Shown piece by piece: positions 1-9,192 of a stretch of DNA of 64,000 nt. Origin of the DNA: Mycobacteroides salmoniphilum (lineage in GTDB: Bacteria > Actinomycetota > Actinomycetes > Mycobacteriales > Mycobacteriaceae); assembly GCF_004924335.1 (NCBI RefSeq), contig NZ_CP024633.1, positions 3,844,001 through 3,908,000 on the forward strand, read 5' to 3'. A program made the position numbers and the translations under genes. The notes under the pieces are model-generated. The model searched no databases. It worked only from the letters and a program-made list of their open reading frames with translations, and was not told the DNA's origin. Every line of letters begins with the position of its first letter. Position 1 is the stretch's first letter.

Positions 1-252
1 GTCCATGAACCCCAGCCAGTGATGTTCAACGCCAAGGGTTTTCGCTGCCATCGCCATCTCCGCACGGCGCACGTTCGACAGGTTCTCGTGGGTACCCGGC
101 AGATTCATCGCCGGGTTGAGAATGTCACCACGCTCGCCGCCGGTGGCCGTGACGACGAGAACCTCATGCCCCTCGGCCGCGTACTTGGCCAGGGTCGCCG
201 CACCGCGGCTCGACTCGTCGTCGGGGTGGGCGTGCACCGCCATCAACCGCAT
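1..252 (-). CDS. mca: Mycothiol S-conjugate amidase Mca, 5' part only
   Basis: The reading frame begins at the ATG at 252 and leaves the window at position 1, so only 84 residues are visible. Residues 5-12 give the zinc-binding AHPDDE motif of the GlcNAc-PI deacetylase/LmbE family, followed by [15 protein letters not shown] and an RRAEM helix, which fit Mca better than MshB. Mca cleaves mycothiol S-conjugates to a mercapturic acid and GlcN-Ins, a detoxification step. An in-frame TTG at 270 is an alternative start. It shares its strand with the SRPBCC gene upstream. The Mca versus MshB choice rests on remembered family sequence. Confidence 0.82.
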   Translation of the reverse strand, partial: MRLMAVHAHPDDESSRGAATLAKYAAEGHEVLVVTATGGERGDILNPAMNLPGTHENLSNVRRAEMAMAAKTLGVEHHWLGFMD

Positions 253-299
253 GGTGTCAGTGGAACACAACGCGCCCGCCGCGCACTTCCCGGCCGGGG

Positions 300-845
300 T
301 CAGCCGGTGCGGTGCGGGCCGCGGGCCGGCAGCTCGCGTGCGAGACCGCCCAGACCGAACCAGAAGACGGGCTTGAGAATGGCGGCGACCGGGCTGATCA
401 CATACTGCGATCCCGGAATGTTTGTCAGGTACCGCGGCGCGCAGGCCAGCGTCCAGTCCACCGTGGCCTTGCCGGGATCGGCCTCCGGCACGACCCGGTA
501 CTCCTCGCACCACGACCCGAACACCGGCAGAGTGGCATCCAGCGCCGTGTACCGCATGACGCGGGGGGCATCGAAGTGAATGATCTGCTCGTGCTGGGCG
601 AACACCATCCAGGAGTGGATGTACATCTGGAAGTCCCGCACGGTGCCGGCGGTTGGCGTGATGTCCTGCGGATACCGGCAGCCCCATACCGAGGGCAGCC
701 ACGACCACATTCGATCGCCGGACACCACCTGCCACACCTCCTCGGGCGGCGCATCGAAAGTACGCCGGACTCGAGTCACGAACGGCGCGGTGGCGAAGAA
801 GTCCTCGACCCCGTCGAGCGCGATGGGGACTGCGTCAAATCGCAT
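300..845 (-). CDS. SRPBCC (START/polyketide cyclase-like) protein
   Basis: A 181-residue protein whose frame begins 11 bases inside the end of the monooxygenase gene, so the two are probably translationally coupled. The sequence contains a [12 protein letters not shown] segment and a later PRYL motif that recur in the second SRPBCC gene of this window at 23756-24292, which also sits directly behind a flavin monooxygenase. SRPBCC folds form hydrophobic cavities for lipids, sterols or polyketides, so a role in holding or presenting the substrate or product of the partner monooxygenase is a reasonable inference. No catalytic residues can be assigned. There is no signal peptide. Confidence 0.8.
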   Translation of the reverse strand: MRFDAVPIALDGVEDFFATAPFVTRVRRTFDAPPEEVWQVVSGDRMWSWLPSVWGCRYPQDITPTAGTVRDFQMYIHSWMVFAQHEQIIHFDAPRVMRYTALDATLPVFGSWCEEYRVVPEADPGKATVDWTLACAPRYLTNIPGSQYVISPVAAILKPVFWFGLGGLARELPARGPHRTG

Positions 846-2415
846 GTTCGATCTCCTTCACCGGGCTGTTAACGGACCTGAAATCGTAGGCACCCGAAGG
901 GAATGTGACACTGCGCCGATACGACTGCAACACCGTCCAGGGCCGCACATAGGGCGTGTCGCCCTGCGAGTTGATGAAGTAACTGTTCGACCCGGCGCAG
1001 TTCACCGTGAAGTACCGATTCAGGTTGGCACCGCTGCGGGCGATATTCGTCTGAAAGTCGTCCAGCGCCTCCTGCGTGACCTCGACCCAGGTGGCTCGTT
1101 TGGCACGGGCCAGCTTGATGACGGCCTCGATGTGACGCATCGAGTTCTCCAGGATGTAGTGGAAGCTGGTGCCGGTCCACGAGTACGGACCGACGAGCAT
1201 GAACCTGTTGGGAAGGCCCGGGACCGAAGTACTTTGGTACGCCTGCAGCCCGTTGTCGCGGTAAAACTCCGCCAGGTCGAATCCCTTGGTGCCCAGCACA
1301 GTTCCCAGCCGATAGGTTTCCGGGTCGGAGAACATCTCGTACCCGGTGGCCAGCACCAGAACATCGACGGGGCGTTCGGCACCCGTCGTGTCCACGATGC
1401 CCGTCGGGGTGATCCGCTCGATGCCGTTCGACACCAGCGTCACGTTCGGCCGGTTAAAGGTCGGCAGGTAGTCCGCACCCAGCGTGCCGCGCGTGCAGCC
1501 CGCCCCGAACCGCGGCCGCAGCTGCTCTCGCACCTGCGGGTCATCCACCTTGTGCCGGAGCCAGCCCAGATACGCCCACAGTGCCACCCTGTCGAAGACC
1601 GCCGCGCCCACCCGGAACAATGGCTTGGGGGTATAAATCAGGACGCGCAAGCCAAGTTCAATGCCCGCCAAGGCAATACCGTTGACCGCATTGGCGAACC
1701 TGCGCCTTGCCAGTAACCGCTGCAGCGGCCGAGGCATCCGGAAGTCCGGCTTCGGGAAGTACCACTGCGGTGTCCGCTGATACACATCGAGATGTTCCAC
1801 CTCCGCGGCAATGGCCGGAGCGATCTGCACGGTGGAACTTCCCACACCGATGATTCCGACACGCTTGCCGCGCATGTCCACGTCGTGTTGCCACCGGGAC
1901 GGCACCTGGATCGGGCCGGTAAAGGTGTCCAGCCCCGGGATGTCCGGGGCCGTTCGCGGGTTGATGTACGCGCCGATGGCGCTGATCAGGAAGCGTGACG
2001 AGATGATCCCACCATCGGCGGTGTGCACCTGCCACAGATGATTGCCTTCATCGAACACCTCACGCTCAACACGCGTTCCGAATCTCGCGTACGCGCGCAG
2101 TCCGTGCTCGGCAACCAAATCCAACGCGTACTGCTGTATTTCGGCGCCGGTGGCGAAGAATCGTTGCCAGTCACCCTTCGGAGCGAAGGTGAACTGGTAG
2201 GCGACGGTCGGGATGTCGGCACCGACCCCGGGGTAAGTGTTGCGCAACCACGTGCCGCCGAAGTCCTCATCCCGATCGATGATGACGAAGTTCTCGATGC
2301 CGATCTCAAGCAACTTGATGGCCGCGCAGATGCCACCCAGCCCGGCACCGATGATCGCGACCTCGTAATCGGGTTCGTCATACAGACCCATGGTGGGTTC
2401 CATGGTTCGTTTCAC
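835..2415 (-). CDS. Flavin-containing monooxygenase, Baeyer-Villiger type
   Basis: A 526-residue class B flavoprotein monooxygenase. The chosen start is the GTG at 2415, eight bases after a GGGAAGGAA ribosome site; an ATG at 2403 is the alternative. The N-terminal FAD fold is GAGLGG at residues 23-28, followed by GGTW and the YPG...D.P segment typical of BVMO/FMO enzymes; the second Rossmann motif is GVGSSTVQ. The fingerprint FxGxxxHxxxW is present as FTGPIQVPSRW at about 165-175, with Val replacing His. It should use NADPH and O2 to oxygenate a ketone, aldehyde or heteroatom. It is cotranscribed with the SRPBCC gene, and an operator-like box lies about 105 bases upstream. Confidence 0.9.
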   Translation of the reverse strand: MKRTMEPTMGLYDEPDYEVAIIGAGLGGICAAIKLLEIGIENFVIIDRDEDFGGTWLRNTYPGVGADIPTVAYQFTFAPKGDWQRFFATGAEIQQYALDLVAEHGLRAYARFGTRVEREVFDEGNHLWQVHTADGGIISSRFLISAIGAYINPRTAPDIPGLDTFTGPIQVPSRWQHDVDMRGKRVGIIGVGSSTVQIAPAIAAEVEHLDVYQRTPQWYFPKPDFRMPRPLQRLLARRRFANAVNGIALAGIELGLRVLIYTPKPLFRVGAAVFDRVALWAYLGWLRHKVDDPQVREQLRPRFGAGCTRGTLGADYLPTFNRPNVTLVSNGIERITPTGIVDTTGAERPVDVLVLATGYEMFSDPETYRLGTVLGTKGFDLAEFYRDNGLQAYQSTSVPGLPNRFMLVGPYSWTGTSFHYILENSMRHIEAVIKLARAKRATWVEVTQEALDDFQTNIARSGANLNRYFTVNCAGSNSYFINSQGDTPYVRPWTVLQSYRRSVTFPSGAYDFRSVNSPVKEIEHAI

Positions 2416-2518
2416 GGCATGTTCCTTCCCTTTGCCTGCAGCATGTCCGGCCGAGCGGTCGCGATGGGATACGCCGCCGCACACGAGACGCCCCACCCAC
2501 CCGACTCAGATATTTAAT

Positions 2519-2535
2519 AGACTGACATGCCATTC
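2519..2535. promoter_or_regulatory. 17-base operator-like box, copy 1
   Basis: The sequence AGACTGACATGCCATTC lies in the 251-base gap between the monooxygenase (minus) and the methyltransferase (plus). An identical 17 bases occur at 29576-29592 in front of the alpha/beta hydrolase operon. The core is a near-palindrome, TGRCATGYCA. Flanks are also alike in both places: a TTAA tract on one side and an A/T-rich stretch ending in ACAAG on the other. This fits a regulator binding site or promoter shared by two operons. The regulator is unknown. Confidence 0.6.
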
Positions 2536-2666
2536 GCTAAATAACAAGCGGGGCCCACGCCCCCATACTGCGTAAACTCACACATTGCGGGTCTATGCGT
2601 GACATTAGGTATCCAGTACTATCCGTTTCACTAATCTGGAATCAACCGATGTGCACTGGAGGGACC

Positions 2667-3443
2667 GTGGGCAACCTGCCGGATCCGAAGCTCGCCGATA
2701 CGTTCGTCGATCCCACCCGGATCGCGCACCCGCCCGAGCGCAAACACGGCTATCTCGATGTCCTCGGCCCCGAAAGCGACGAGCCGGTTTCCCTGGCCAA
2801 CCGGTTCATGCAGAGCCCCCTGTTGGCGGCGATCTACGAGCGCGCCTGGCGGCCGATGTTCACCCGGGGGTTCAGCTATGGCGGTCGAAGCACCCTCAAG
2901 GCCCACACCGCTTTGATGGGCGAGATCGCCGGTCGCGGGGATCTCAAGATCCTTGACGTCGCATGCGGTCCCGGCCTCTATACCCGTGAACTCGCCGCGC
3001 AGCTCGGGCACGACGGCGCGTGTATCGGCCTGGACCTATCCGGCCCCATGCTGCGGCGGGCAGTGCGCGACAACTCGGCCGAACATGTGGATTACATACG
3101 CGGCAGCGCGCACGCACTGCCCTTCGCCGACGCAGCATTCGACACGGTGGTGTGCCTCGCTGCGCTGTACCTCATCCCCAATCCGGAACAGGCCGTGCGG
3201 GAACTGTGCCGAGTGGCGGGGCCGAGCGGACAGATCGTGATCTTCACGTCGCTGCGGACCCCGGCGGCCTCGTTCCCGGGTGTCACCGGGGCAATGCGTA
3301 TCGGCGGCTTCCGCGCCTTCGGGCGCGAGGAAGTCACCGGCTGGCTGCGTGCCCAGGGATGGACCAACATCGACCAAACACTCACCGGGCAAGGGCAATT
3401 CATCCGTGCCCGCCGCGAGGCCGCCCTCCGGATCGCGACCTAG
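2667..3443 (+). CDS. Class I SAM-dependent methyltransferase
   Basis: A 258-residue protein. The GTG at 2667 follows a GGAGG site by four bases and is preferred; an ATG at 2649 and more distant starts at 2595 are in frame. SAM-binding motif I is DVACGPG at residues 97-103, the acidic motif is GLDLSGPML, and motif II is near FDTVVCLAALY, as in the UbiE/Methyltransf_11 group. Substrate is not predictable, but the N-terminal extension of some 90 residues with RWRPMFTRGFSYGG-like character resembles mycobacterial methyltransferases of lipid metabolism. It diverges from the monooxygenase/SRPBCC pair and converges on ephD with 15 bases between stops. Confidence 0.82.
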   Translation: MGNLPDPKLADTFVDPTRIAHPPERKHGYLDVLGPESDEPVSLANRFMQSPLLAAIYERAWRPMFTRGFSYGGRSTLKAHTALMGEIAGRGDLKILDVACGPGLYTRELAAQLGHDGACIGLDLSGPMLRRAVRDNSAEHVDYIRGSAHALPFADAAFDTVVCLAALYLIPNPEQAVRELCRVAGPSGQIVIFTSLRTPAASFPGVTGAMRIGGFRAFGREEVTGWLRAQGWTNIDQTLTGQGQFIRARREAALRIAT

Positions 3444-3458
3444 CGGCGGACCGGCCCC

Positions 3459-5282
3459 CTACTTCTTGCTGGGCACCAGCTTGATGAGATCGGTCATACC
3501 CGCCTTGGATGCGAAGTAGCGCGTGAGTCCCGGCGCCAAACGGTTGTTGAGGTACTGCAGCCGCGCCTCGGGTGTCACGGGTACGACCTGCTTGTTCTTG
3601 CGTACCGCGGTGACGATCTGGCGCGCCACCTTGTCGGGGCCGTAGCGACGCATGGCATAGGCTTTGTCGCCGGCCTGTTGCATCCGCGCCTCTTCCGCGG
3701 CATCCACACCCGAAATCTTGGTATTGGCCACAATATTGGTGTGCACCACGCCAGGGCAGATGGTGGTGACACCGATGTTGTGCGCCGCAAGGTCGGCGCG
3801 CAGGCAATCGGAGAACATGAACACCGCGGACTTGCTGGTCGAGTACGCGGTGAAAGCCTTCTGCGGGCTGTATGCAGCCATGCTGGAGAGGTTGACAATA
3901 TGACCGCCAAGCCCGCGCTCGGCCATCTTCGCGCCAAATGCCCTGCTGCCGTTGACCACTCCGAACAGGTTAATCTCGATGACGCGGCGGAATTCTTCGG
4001 AAGGTGTGTCCAGGAATCCACCCGCGGCACCGACTCCGGCGTTGTTCACCAGCACGTCAGGCACGCCATGGAGCGTGACAACTTCCTCGGCATGCGCGTT
4101 GACGGCATCCTCGTCCGCGACATTGAGCCGGTATGCGTGCGCCACACCGCCTGCCTGCTCGATAAGCGCGACAGTCTCATTGGCACCGTCGAGATTCACA
4201 TCCGAGAGCACCACCTCGGCGCCCTGCCGGGCGAACTCGAGGGCGGTCTCCCTGCCGATACCGCTACCCCCTCCGGTGATGACGACCAGCTGATCCTCAA
4301 ACGGCTTGCGGTTCTTGCCCATTTCTGCCCTCCGCAGTGCACGGTCAGGCTCCTTGCCCGATACCGCGTCGATGAGTTCGGTAGCTGCTGCAGCGAGCAC
4401 GTGTGGGTGGGAGAAGGGCAACCAGTGGCCACCATCGAGCACCCGCCGCCATGTCTGCTGGTTCCATTTGAGCTCGTCGTCGTAGTTCGATTGGCGCACC
4501 GCAGGATCGCGGGTACCGACGATGACCTGCACGGGCACGCCGGTGTGCCGGTCCTGTGGATGCAGCATCGCCGGCAACGCGTTGGCGCGGTACACCCGCA
4601 ATGTCTTGGTGATGTCGCTCATGAATGTCGGCCCGAGGTGAATCTGCTCGACGGGAGCGCCTTCTGCAAGGGACAGTCCAGCACGCCAACGGTTTTCATT
4701 CATCGCGAGCTTGAGCAGAATGTTGGGGACGACGGGAGTCATGGATCCGAACATGTACAGCAAGGAGCCGATCTGCCCAAGCGCGAGCGCCACGTTCTTC
4801 GGCGTTGGATTACCGAGCCGTGACCGCACCCACCGGCTCATGTGATGCGCCGAGGGCCCGGACACCGACGTGAAGGAGGAAAATCGGTGTTCCAGGCCGG
4901 GATCGCAGATCGCCTCCCACATCGCGACACTGCCCCAGTCGTGACCGAGGACGTGTACGGGCTTGTCCGGACTCACCGCGTCGGCCACGGCGACGTAGTC
5001 GCTCGCCATCTCGCTGAGCCGGAAGCCGCGGAAGCTCTTGGGGTTGGAGCTCTTTCCCGCGCCACGATTGTCAATCGCGACCAACCGGAAGCGGTCTCTG
5101 AGCAACGGCGCGACGCCGTCCCAGAGATGATGCGAATCCGGCCACCCGTGCACCAGCAGAATGGTTTCCCCGTCGGGGTTGCCCTGAACGAAGTACGCGA
5201 CGTCGATATCGCCGTTGCGCACCACATGCTCGGTGACACCGTCGTTCGTCACTCCGTCTTCACGCTCTGTCGTGAGAGTCAT
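3459..5282 (-). CDS. ephD: EphD-like two-domain epoxide hydrolase / SDR
   Basis: 607 residues with two enzymes in one chain. The N-terminal part (about 20-310) is an alpha/beta hydrolase: oxyanion HGWP at 45-48, nucleophile elbow GHDWG at 113-117 (Asp115) and a late GGHWLPFSHP histidine near 286. The C-terminal part (about 330-580) is a classical SDR with TGGGSGIG at 336-343, NNAG and an AYSTSKSA active site. This architecture and length match mycobacterial EphD (Rv2214c, 592 residues), which has been linked to oxygenated mycolic acid metabolism. The ATG at 5282 follows a GGAG site. It is the last gene of the 3459-11644 operon, 15 bases after the reductase. Confidence 0.88.
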   Translation of the reverse strand: MTLTTEREDGVTNDGVTEHVVRNGDIDVAYFVQGNPDGETILLVHGWPDSHHLWDGVAPLLRDRFRLVAIDNRGAGKSSNPKSFRGFRLSEMASDYVAVADAVSPDKPVHVLGHDWGSVAMWEAICDPGLEHRFSSFTSVSGPSAHHMSRWVRSRLGNPTPKNVALALGQIGSLLYMFGSMTPVVPNILLKLAMNENRWRAGLSLAEGAPVEQIHLGPTFMSDITKTLRVYRANALPAMLHPQDRHTGVPVQVIVGTRDPAVRQSNYDDELKWNQQTWRRVLDGGHWLPFSHPHVLAAAATELIDAVSGKEPDRALRRAEMGKNRKPFEDQLVVITGGGSGIGRETALEFARQGAEVVLSDVNLDGANETVALIEQAGGVAHAYRLNVADEDAVNAHAEEVVTLHGVPDVLVNNAGVGAAGGFLDTPSEEFRRVIEINLFGVVNGSRAFGAKMAERGLGGHIVNLSSMAAYSPQKAFTAYSTSKSAVFMFSDCLRADLAAHNIGVTTICPGVVHTNIVANTKISGVDAAEEARMQQAGDKAYAMRRYGPDKVARQIVTAVRKNKQVVPVTPEARLQYLNNRLAPGLTRYFASKAGMTDLIKLVPSKK

Positions 5283-5297
5283 CTCATATCTCCATTC

Positions 5298-6425
5298 TCA
5301 GATGTCCAGTACCAAGCGCCCGCCGTCGGCACGAGATACGCATAGGAGCATCTGGCCGTCGGCGCGCTGTGATTCGGTCAAGAGGGTGTCGCGGTGATCG
5401 GGGTTACCCGAGAGCACCGTGACTTTGCAGGTGCCACAGAAGCCCTGGCGGCACGAGTGCTGCGTACCAGGTCTGGCCGCGAGAACCGCGTCCAGCGCAC
5501 TGTTCTCGGGCCCCACATCCAGCACCGGGCCGCCCGTGCCCAGCTGCACCTGGAAAGGCACCCCATTCTCGATCGGCGGTGCCGAGAACCGCTCGAAATG
5601 CAGCTCGATGCCAGGGTATTCGGCGACGGCGTCGCGAATCACCCTCAACATCGGCCCCGGTCCACAGCAGTACACCGCCAGATCAGGGTGCAACGACGGC
5701 AGTAGATCGGCCGACGTAGGCAACCCGTCCTCATCGTCGGTACGGATGGTGATCCGATCGCCATAGCGGGCCAGCTCATCGCGGAAGGGAATGGACTCCT
5801 TACTGCGCCCTGTGTACGTCATCGTCCATGGCAGCCCCAGGTCGGTAGCGACCGCCAGCATGGGCAGGATCGGCGTGATACCTATGCCCCCGGCTACGAA
5901 ATGGAACTGGCGGGTGCCGGCGTTCAGATGTCCGGTGGTTGCCAGCGGGAAGGCGTTCCGCGGACCCTTGACCCCAAGCGTGTCACCGATACGCACGCCG
6001 TCGTGCAGTTCGATCGATCCCCCATTGCCACCGGGTATGCGTCGCACCGCGATCCGGTATCGATACCGGTCACGCGGGTCACCACACAGCGAGTACTGGC
6101 GCACCGCCCCCGAAGGCAATGTGACATCCAGATGTGCACCCGGCCGCCACCTCGGCAGCTCGCCTCCGCCCACCGCACCGAGTGTGAAGGCCACGACATC
6201 CTGGTCGGCAGCGACCACAGAACGCTCTCGCACAACCAGATTCAGCGACCGGTCCACCCATCTGGGTTGGCGGACCGGACCCAGCAGCGGGCTCAGTCGC
6301 AGCACGGCGGGCAATGTCCTGCCCAAGGCCGCGACGGCCGTCGGACCCACGACGTCAAGTACCTTCATGCCCCAGCCGAGAGGGTGGCGGCCCGTCGGGG
6401 CCGCCACCGGAACTGCCCGCGTCAT
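5298..6425 (-). CDS. Flavin/NAD(P)H reductase with C-terminal 2Fe-2S domain (PDR/VanB type)
   Basis: 375 residues. The true start is the ATG at 6425, which overlaps the previous stop in an ATGA; the longer open frame upstream is only a shadow of that gene. Domains in order: flavin-binding barrel with RQYSLCGDP, a nucleotide-binding domain with GGIGITPILPM and YCCGPGPM, and a plant-type ferredoxin domain with the cluster ligands in CRQGFCGTC plus a later Cys near LLCVS. Proteins of this kind pass electrons from NAD(P)H through flavin and 2Fe-2S to an oxygenase. Its close coupling to a PF10118 protein suggests that this is its electron acceptor. Confidence 0.9.
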   Translation of the reverse strand: MTRAVPVAAPTGRHPLGWGMKVLDVVGPTAVAALGRTLPAVLRLSPLLGPVRQPRWVDRSLNLVVRERSVVAADQDVVAFTLGAVGGGELPRWRPGAHLDVTLPSGAVRQYSLCGDPRDRYRYRIAVRRIPGGNGGSIELHDGVRIGDTLGVKGPRNAFPLATTGHLNAGTRQFHFVAGGIGITPILPMLAVATDLGLPWTMTYTGRSKESIPFRDELARYGDRITIRTDDEDGLPTSADLLPSLHPDLAVYCCGPGPMLRVIRDAVAEYPGIELHFERFSAPPIENGVPFQVQLGTGGPVLDVGPENSALDAVLAARPGTQHSCRQGFCGTCKVTVLSGNPDHRDTLLTESQRADGQMLLCVSRADGGRLVLDI

Positions 6426-7306
6426 GCCGCGGCCGCGGCTTTGGCGGCCGGAGACTTGGCCAGATAGGCAATCGCCTGCGCGGTGTCCCCGATGGATTCC
6501 GGACTGAATCCGGGCCGCAGGAAGCTCCTGAACCCCTCCCCCAGAACGCTCCATCTCAGGGTGGCGCCGCGCTTCATCGCCCTGTTGGTCTCGCGGAGCC
6601 ATTGCGCCAGGCTCACCTTCGGCAGGTCCGGGTCGGCGCGTGCGAGCAGCCAGCTGAGGAAGACCAGACCCACAGGGATTGTCGCGCAGGAGCCGATGAA
6701 GTACGCCATCATGCGGGGGCGCCCGACCCCGAGGTGCCGAGCAAGATCCCAAGCGACGCTGCGGTGTTCGACTTCCTCCGCACCGTGCCAGCGGAACATG
6801 TCGGTGATCACGGGGTCAGCACCGTACTTCTCGAAGTCGTGGTTGAGCAGCCAGTCTCCCGCGGTGGCAGTCAGGTGCTCGATACCCGCGATGATGGCGA
6901 TGCCTTCGACCATCACCCGATACCGCACCTTGGGCGGGAGCCGGTCCGTCTGCTGCTTGAAGGTCGCAAGCGCACGGTCGGTCAGGTCGTGCAGCGGCTG
7001 TGCATCGATGCCATGCTGGCCGAAGTACTCCAGCAGCGCTTTGTCATGTGTATCAGAATGCAACTGCTCCTGGCCGATAAAGCCGATGACCGCCTCGCGC
7101 AGCTTCTCATCCTTGATGTGCGGCAGCGCCCGGCCGAACACGTCGACGAAGAATAACTCGCCAGCGGGCAGCATGAAGTTCAGCGCCGATAGCGCGTGCG
7201 AGGCCACCGGCTCATCCGGTATCCATTGCAATGGCGAGTCCGAGAAGTCGAACGTGACGTTACGTGCATGCAGCGCTACGTCCCCGATGTCTGCCGTGTC
7301 ATTCAT
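6422..7306 (-). CDS. PF10118 family protein (annotated 'metal-dependent hydrolase', probable diiron oxygenase)
   Basis: 294 residues of the COG3687/PF10118 family. Potential metal ligands are visible in GQEQLHSDTH in the first half and WHGAEEVEHR in the second, the E..H / EE..H spacing of ferritin-like diiron proteins. A GGAGG site lies seven bases before the ATG at 7306. The gene is joined by an ATGA overlap to the ferredoxin-type reductase, which argues for an oxygenase rather than the 'hydrolase' named for the family. A paralogue stands at the head of the same operon (10790-11644). The function is inference; family membership is fairly secure. Confidence 0.8.
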   Translation of the reverse strand: MNDTADIGDVALHARNVTFDFSDSPLQWIPDEPVASHALSALNFMLPAGELFFVDVFGRALPHIKDEKLREAVIGFIGQEQLHSDTHDKALLEYFGQHGIDAQPLHDLTDRALATFKQQTDRLPPKVRYRVMVEGIAIIAGIEHLTATAGDWLLNHDFEKYGADPVITDMFRWHGAEEVEHRSVAWDLARHLGVGRPRMMAYFIGSCATIPVGLVFLSWLLARADPDLPKVSLAQWLRETNRAMKRGATLRWSVLGEGFRSFLRPGFSPESIGDTAQAIAYLAKSPAAKAAAAA

Positions 7307-7310
7307 CTGT

Positions 7311-8261
7311 CTACCTCCGTGCTGCCGTGGGCTTTCGAGCCGCCTCGACGCCGCCCTGGCGTGGAAGCAGATTCAGATCATCCAATTTGCCGAGGGCCCA
7401 GGCACCCCACCGCTCGGCCCGCTCGATCGAGAACGCCTGTGTGGTACGCCGGTTGATTCCCGGAGCGACTCGGCCCAATACATATCCAAGCCATGCCTCG
7501 GCGCGCACCGGCACCACCGCAAGGTCGTACTTCACCGCGCGCATCACAGCGCGCGCCACCAAGTCCGGGCTCATCGGGGAGAAGGGCAGACCGGCCGCGA
7601 GCTCCTGCATCCTGAGCATGATCTCCTTACCCCGATCGACCATGTCCTGATCCACGCCCACGGTTATTCCGTTAAGCCCAATGTTGGTGTTGATGAAGCC
7701 AGGGCAAATGGCACTGACTCCAACACCTTTCGGCCCCAACTCCAGCCGCAGACATTCGGTCAGCATCTTCACACCCGCCTTGGACACCGAGTAGGGCGCC
7801 ATCACCGGAGTCGGTGTGAAGGCTGCGGCCGAGGCGATGTTGACGATATGCCCGCTGCCCCGTTCAACCATCTGCTCACCGAAGACCCGGCACCCATGCA
7901 CCACCCCCATGAGGTTCACCGAGAGCAACTTGTCCCAGTCGGCCGGACTGAGCTTCAGAAACGCCCCGCCCAAGGCGATTCCCGCGTTGTTGACCAACAC
8001 ATCGGCCACGCCGTGATCGGCGAGCACGTCCCGCGCGAAGGTTTCCCACTGGTCCGGATCGGTGACATCCAGCTGCACCGCCGATGCCGTGTTGCCGTCG
8101 GCGCGGATCATTGCCGTCGTGGCCCGCGCGGAGTCAAGATCCATATCGGAAACGACCACGTGAGCACCGTGTTTGGCGAATCGAATGGCGGTGGCCCGGC
8201 CGATGCCGCTGCCGGCACCGGTCACCACCACCAGCTGGGGCTCGAGTTTGTTGAGTTTCAT
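7311..8261 (-). CDS. Short-chain dehydrogenase/reductase, copy 2 of a tandem pair
   Basis: 316 residues starting at the ATG at 8261, with GGGAG a few bases upstream; a longer frame to 8291 has no good ribosome site. Classical SDR motifs: TGAGSGIG near residue 15, NNAG, and PYSVSKAG with the catalytic Tyr/Lys, then PGFINTNIG. It is close to identical in its core with the upstream neighbour at 8272-9192, so the two arose by tandem duplication. The C-terminal end is longer and rich in Arg/Ala. It lies four bases before the PF10118 gene. It probably interconverts a hydroxyl and a keto group in the pathway of this operon. Confidence 0.88.
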   Translation of the reverse strand: MKLNKLEPQLVVVTGAGSGIGRATAIRFAKHGAHVVVSDMDLDSARATTAMIRADGNTASAVQLDVTDPDQWETFARDVLADHGVADVLVNNAGIALGGAFLKLSPADWDKLLSVNLMGVVHGCRVFGEQMVERGSGHIVNIASAAAFTPTPVMAPYSVSKAGVKMLTECLRLELGPKGVGVSAICPGFINTNIGLNGITVGVDQDMVDRGKEIMLRMQELAAGLPFSPMSPDLVARAVMRAVKYDLAVVPVRAEAWLGYVLGRVAPGINRRTTQAFSIERAERWGAWALGKLDDLNLLPRQGGVEAARKPTAARR

Positions 8262-8271
8262 TGTGGTCTCC

Positions 8272-9192
8272 CTACCGCACGCTATCGACAAGAACCGGAG
8301 CCTGATGCTCGCTGCGTTTGGCCGCCGCCCGCTCGCCCAAACGCTCGAATTTGTCGACGCTGAACGGAGCCATGAGTCGCCTGTTCACGGCCGGAAATGC
8401 CCGCGACAGGACATAGCCCAGCCATGACTCGAGCTTCACCGGAACCACCACAAGATCCAGACGAACCGCGCGGGTGACTGCCCGTGCGACCAGATTGGGG
8501 CTCATCGGCGCCCAGGGCAGCTTCTCCGTGATCTCACGTACCCGCTGCATGCTCCGCCGGCTTGCATCGACGATTTCCTGGTCGATACCCACCATGGTGC
8601 CGTGGATACCGATGTTGGTATTGATGAATCCGGGGCATATCGCACTTACCCCAACGCCCTTGGGCCCCAATTCAAGCCGCAGACACTCGGTCAACATCTT
8701 CACACCGGCCTTGGATACCGAGTACGGCGCCATCACCGCGGTCGGCGTATACGCGGCTGCCGAGGCAATGTTGACGATATGCCCGCCGCCGCGTGCGACC
8801 ATCTGTTCACCGAACACCCGGCACCCGTGCACCACACCCATCAGATTCACCGACAGCTGTTTGTCCCAGTCCGCGGCGCTCAGCTTGAAGAATGGACCGC
8901 TGACCACAATCCCGGCGTTGTTCACCAACACATCCGGAACTCCGTATTCGATGGACACGTAGCGGGCGACGTCTGCCCAATGGTCGGGATCGGTGACATC
9001 AAGCTGCACCGCCGACGCATTGCGCCCCTCCGCGTGGATTAGGTCCACCGTTTCATTGGCGGTGTCCAGATCCAGGTCGGTAACCACCACGTAGGCACCG
9101 CGTTTGGCGAATCGGATCGCGGTCGCCCGGCCAATGCCGCTGCCCGCACCGGTCACCACGACCAGTCGAGGCTCCAGCGCGTTGTTTCTCAC
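8272..9192 (-). CDS. Short-chain dehydrogenase/reductase, copy 1 of a tandem pair
   Basis: 306 residues, overlapping the stop of the monooxygenase by an ATGA. TGAGSGIGRATAIRFAK lies near the N-terminus, NNAGIV in the middle and PYSVSKAGVKMLTECLRLE at the active site. The same stretches recur in the gene immediately downstream. Differences concentrate in the stretch after NNAG and in the C-terminal 60 residues, which suggests that the two copies have diverged in substrate range. An NAD(P)-dependent alcohol/ketone role next to a Baeyer-Villiger monooxygenase would supply its ketone. Confidence 0.88.
   Translation of the reverse strand: MRNNALEPRLVVVTGAGSGIGRATAIRFAKRGAYVVVTDLDLDTANETVDLIHAEGRNASAVQLDVTDPDHWADVARYVSIEYGVPDVLVNNAGIVVSGPFFKLSAADWDKQLSVNLMGVVHGCRVFGEQMVARGGGHIVNIASAAAYTPTAVMAPYSVSKAGVKMLTECLRLELGPKGVGVSAICPGFINTNIGIHGTMVGIDQEIVDASRRSMQRVREITEKLPWAPMSPNLVARAVTRAVRLDLVVVPVKLESWLGYVLSRAFPAVNRRLMAPFSVDKFERLGERAAAKRSEHQAPVLVDSVR

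Noticed and set aside
580..1716. 378-codon plus-strand frame
   Set aside because: Antisense to the monooxygenase, no motifs, no ribosome site.
2540..2560. GGGGC-CCAC-GCCCC hairpin as a terminator
   Set aside because: It lies in a divergent promoter region with no gene ending towards it, and the stem is only five pairs.
6483..8363. Long plus-strand open frame of 626 codons
   Set aside because: Antisense to PF10118 and SDR genes with clear motifs; Ser/Arg-rich shadow.
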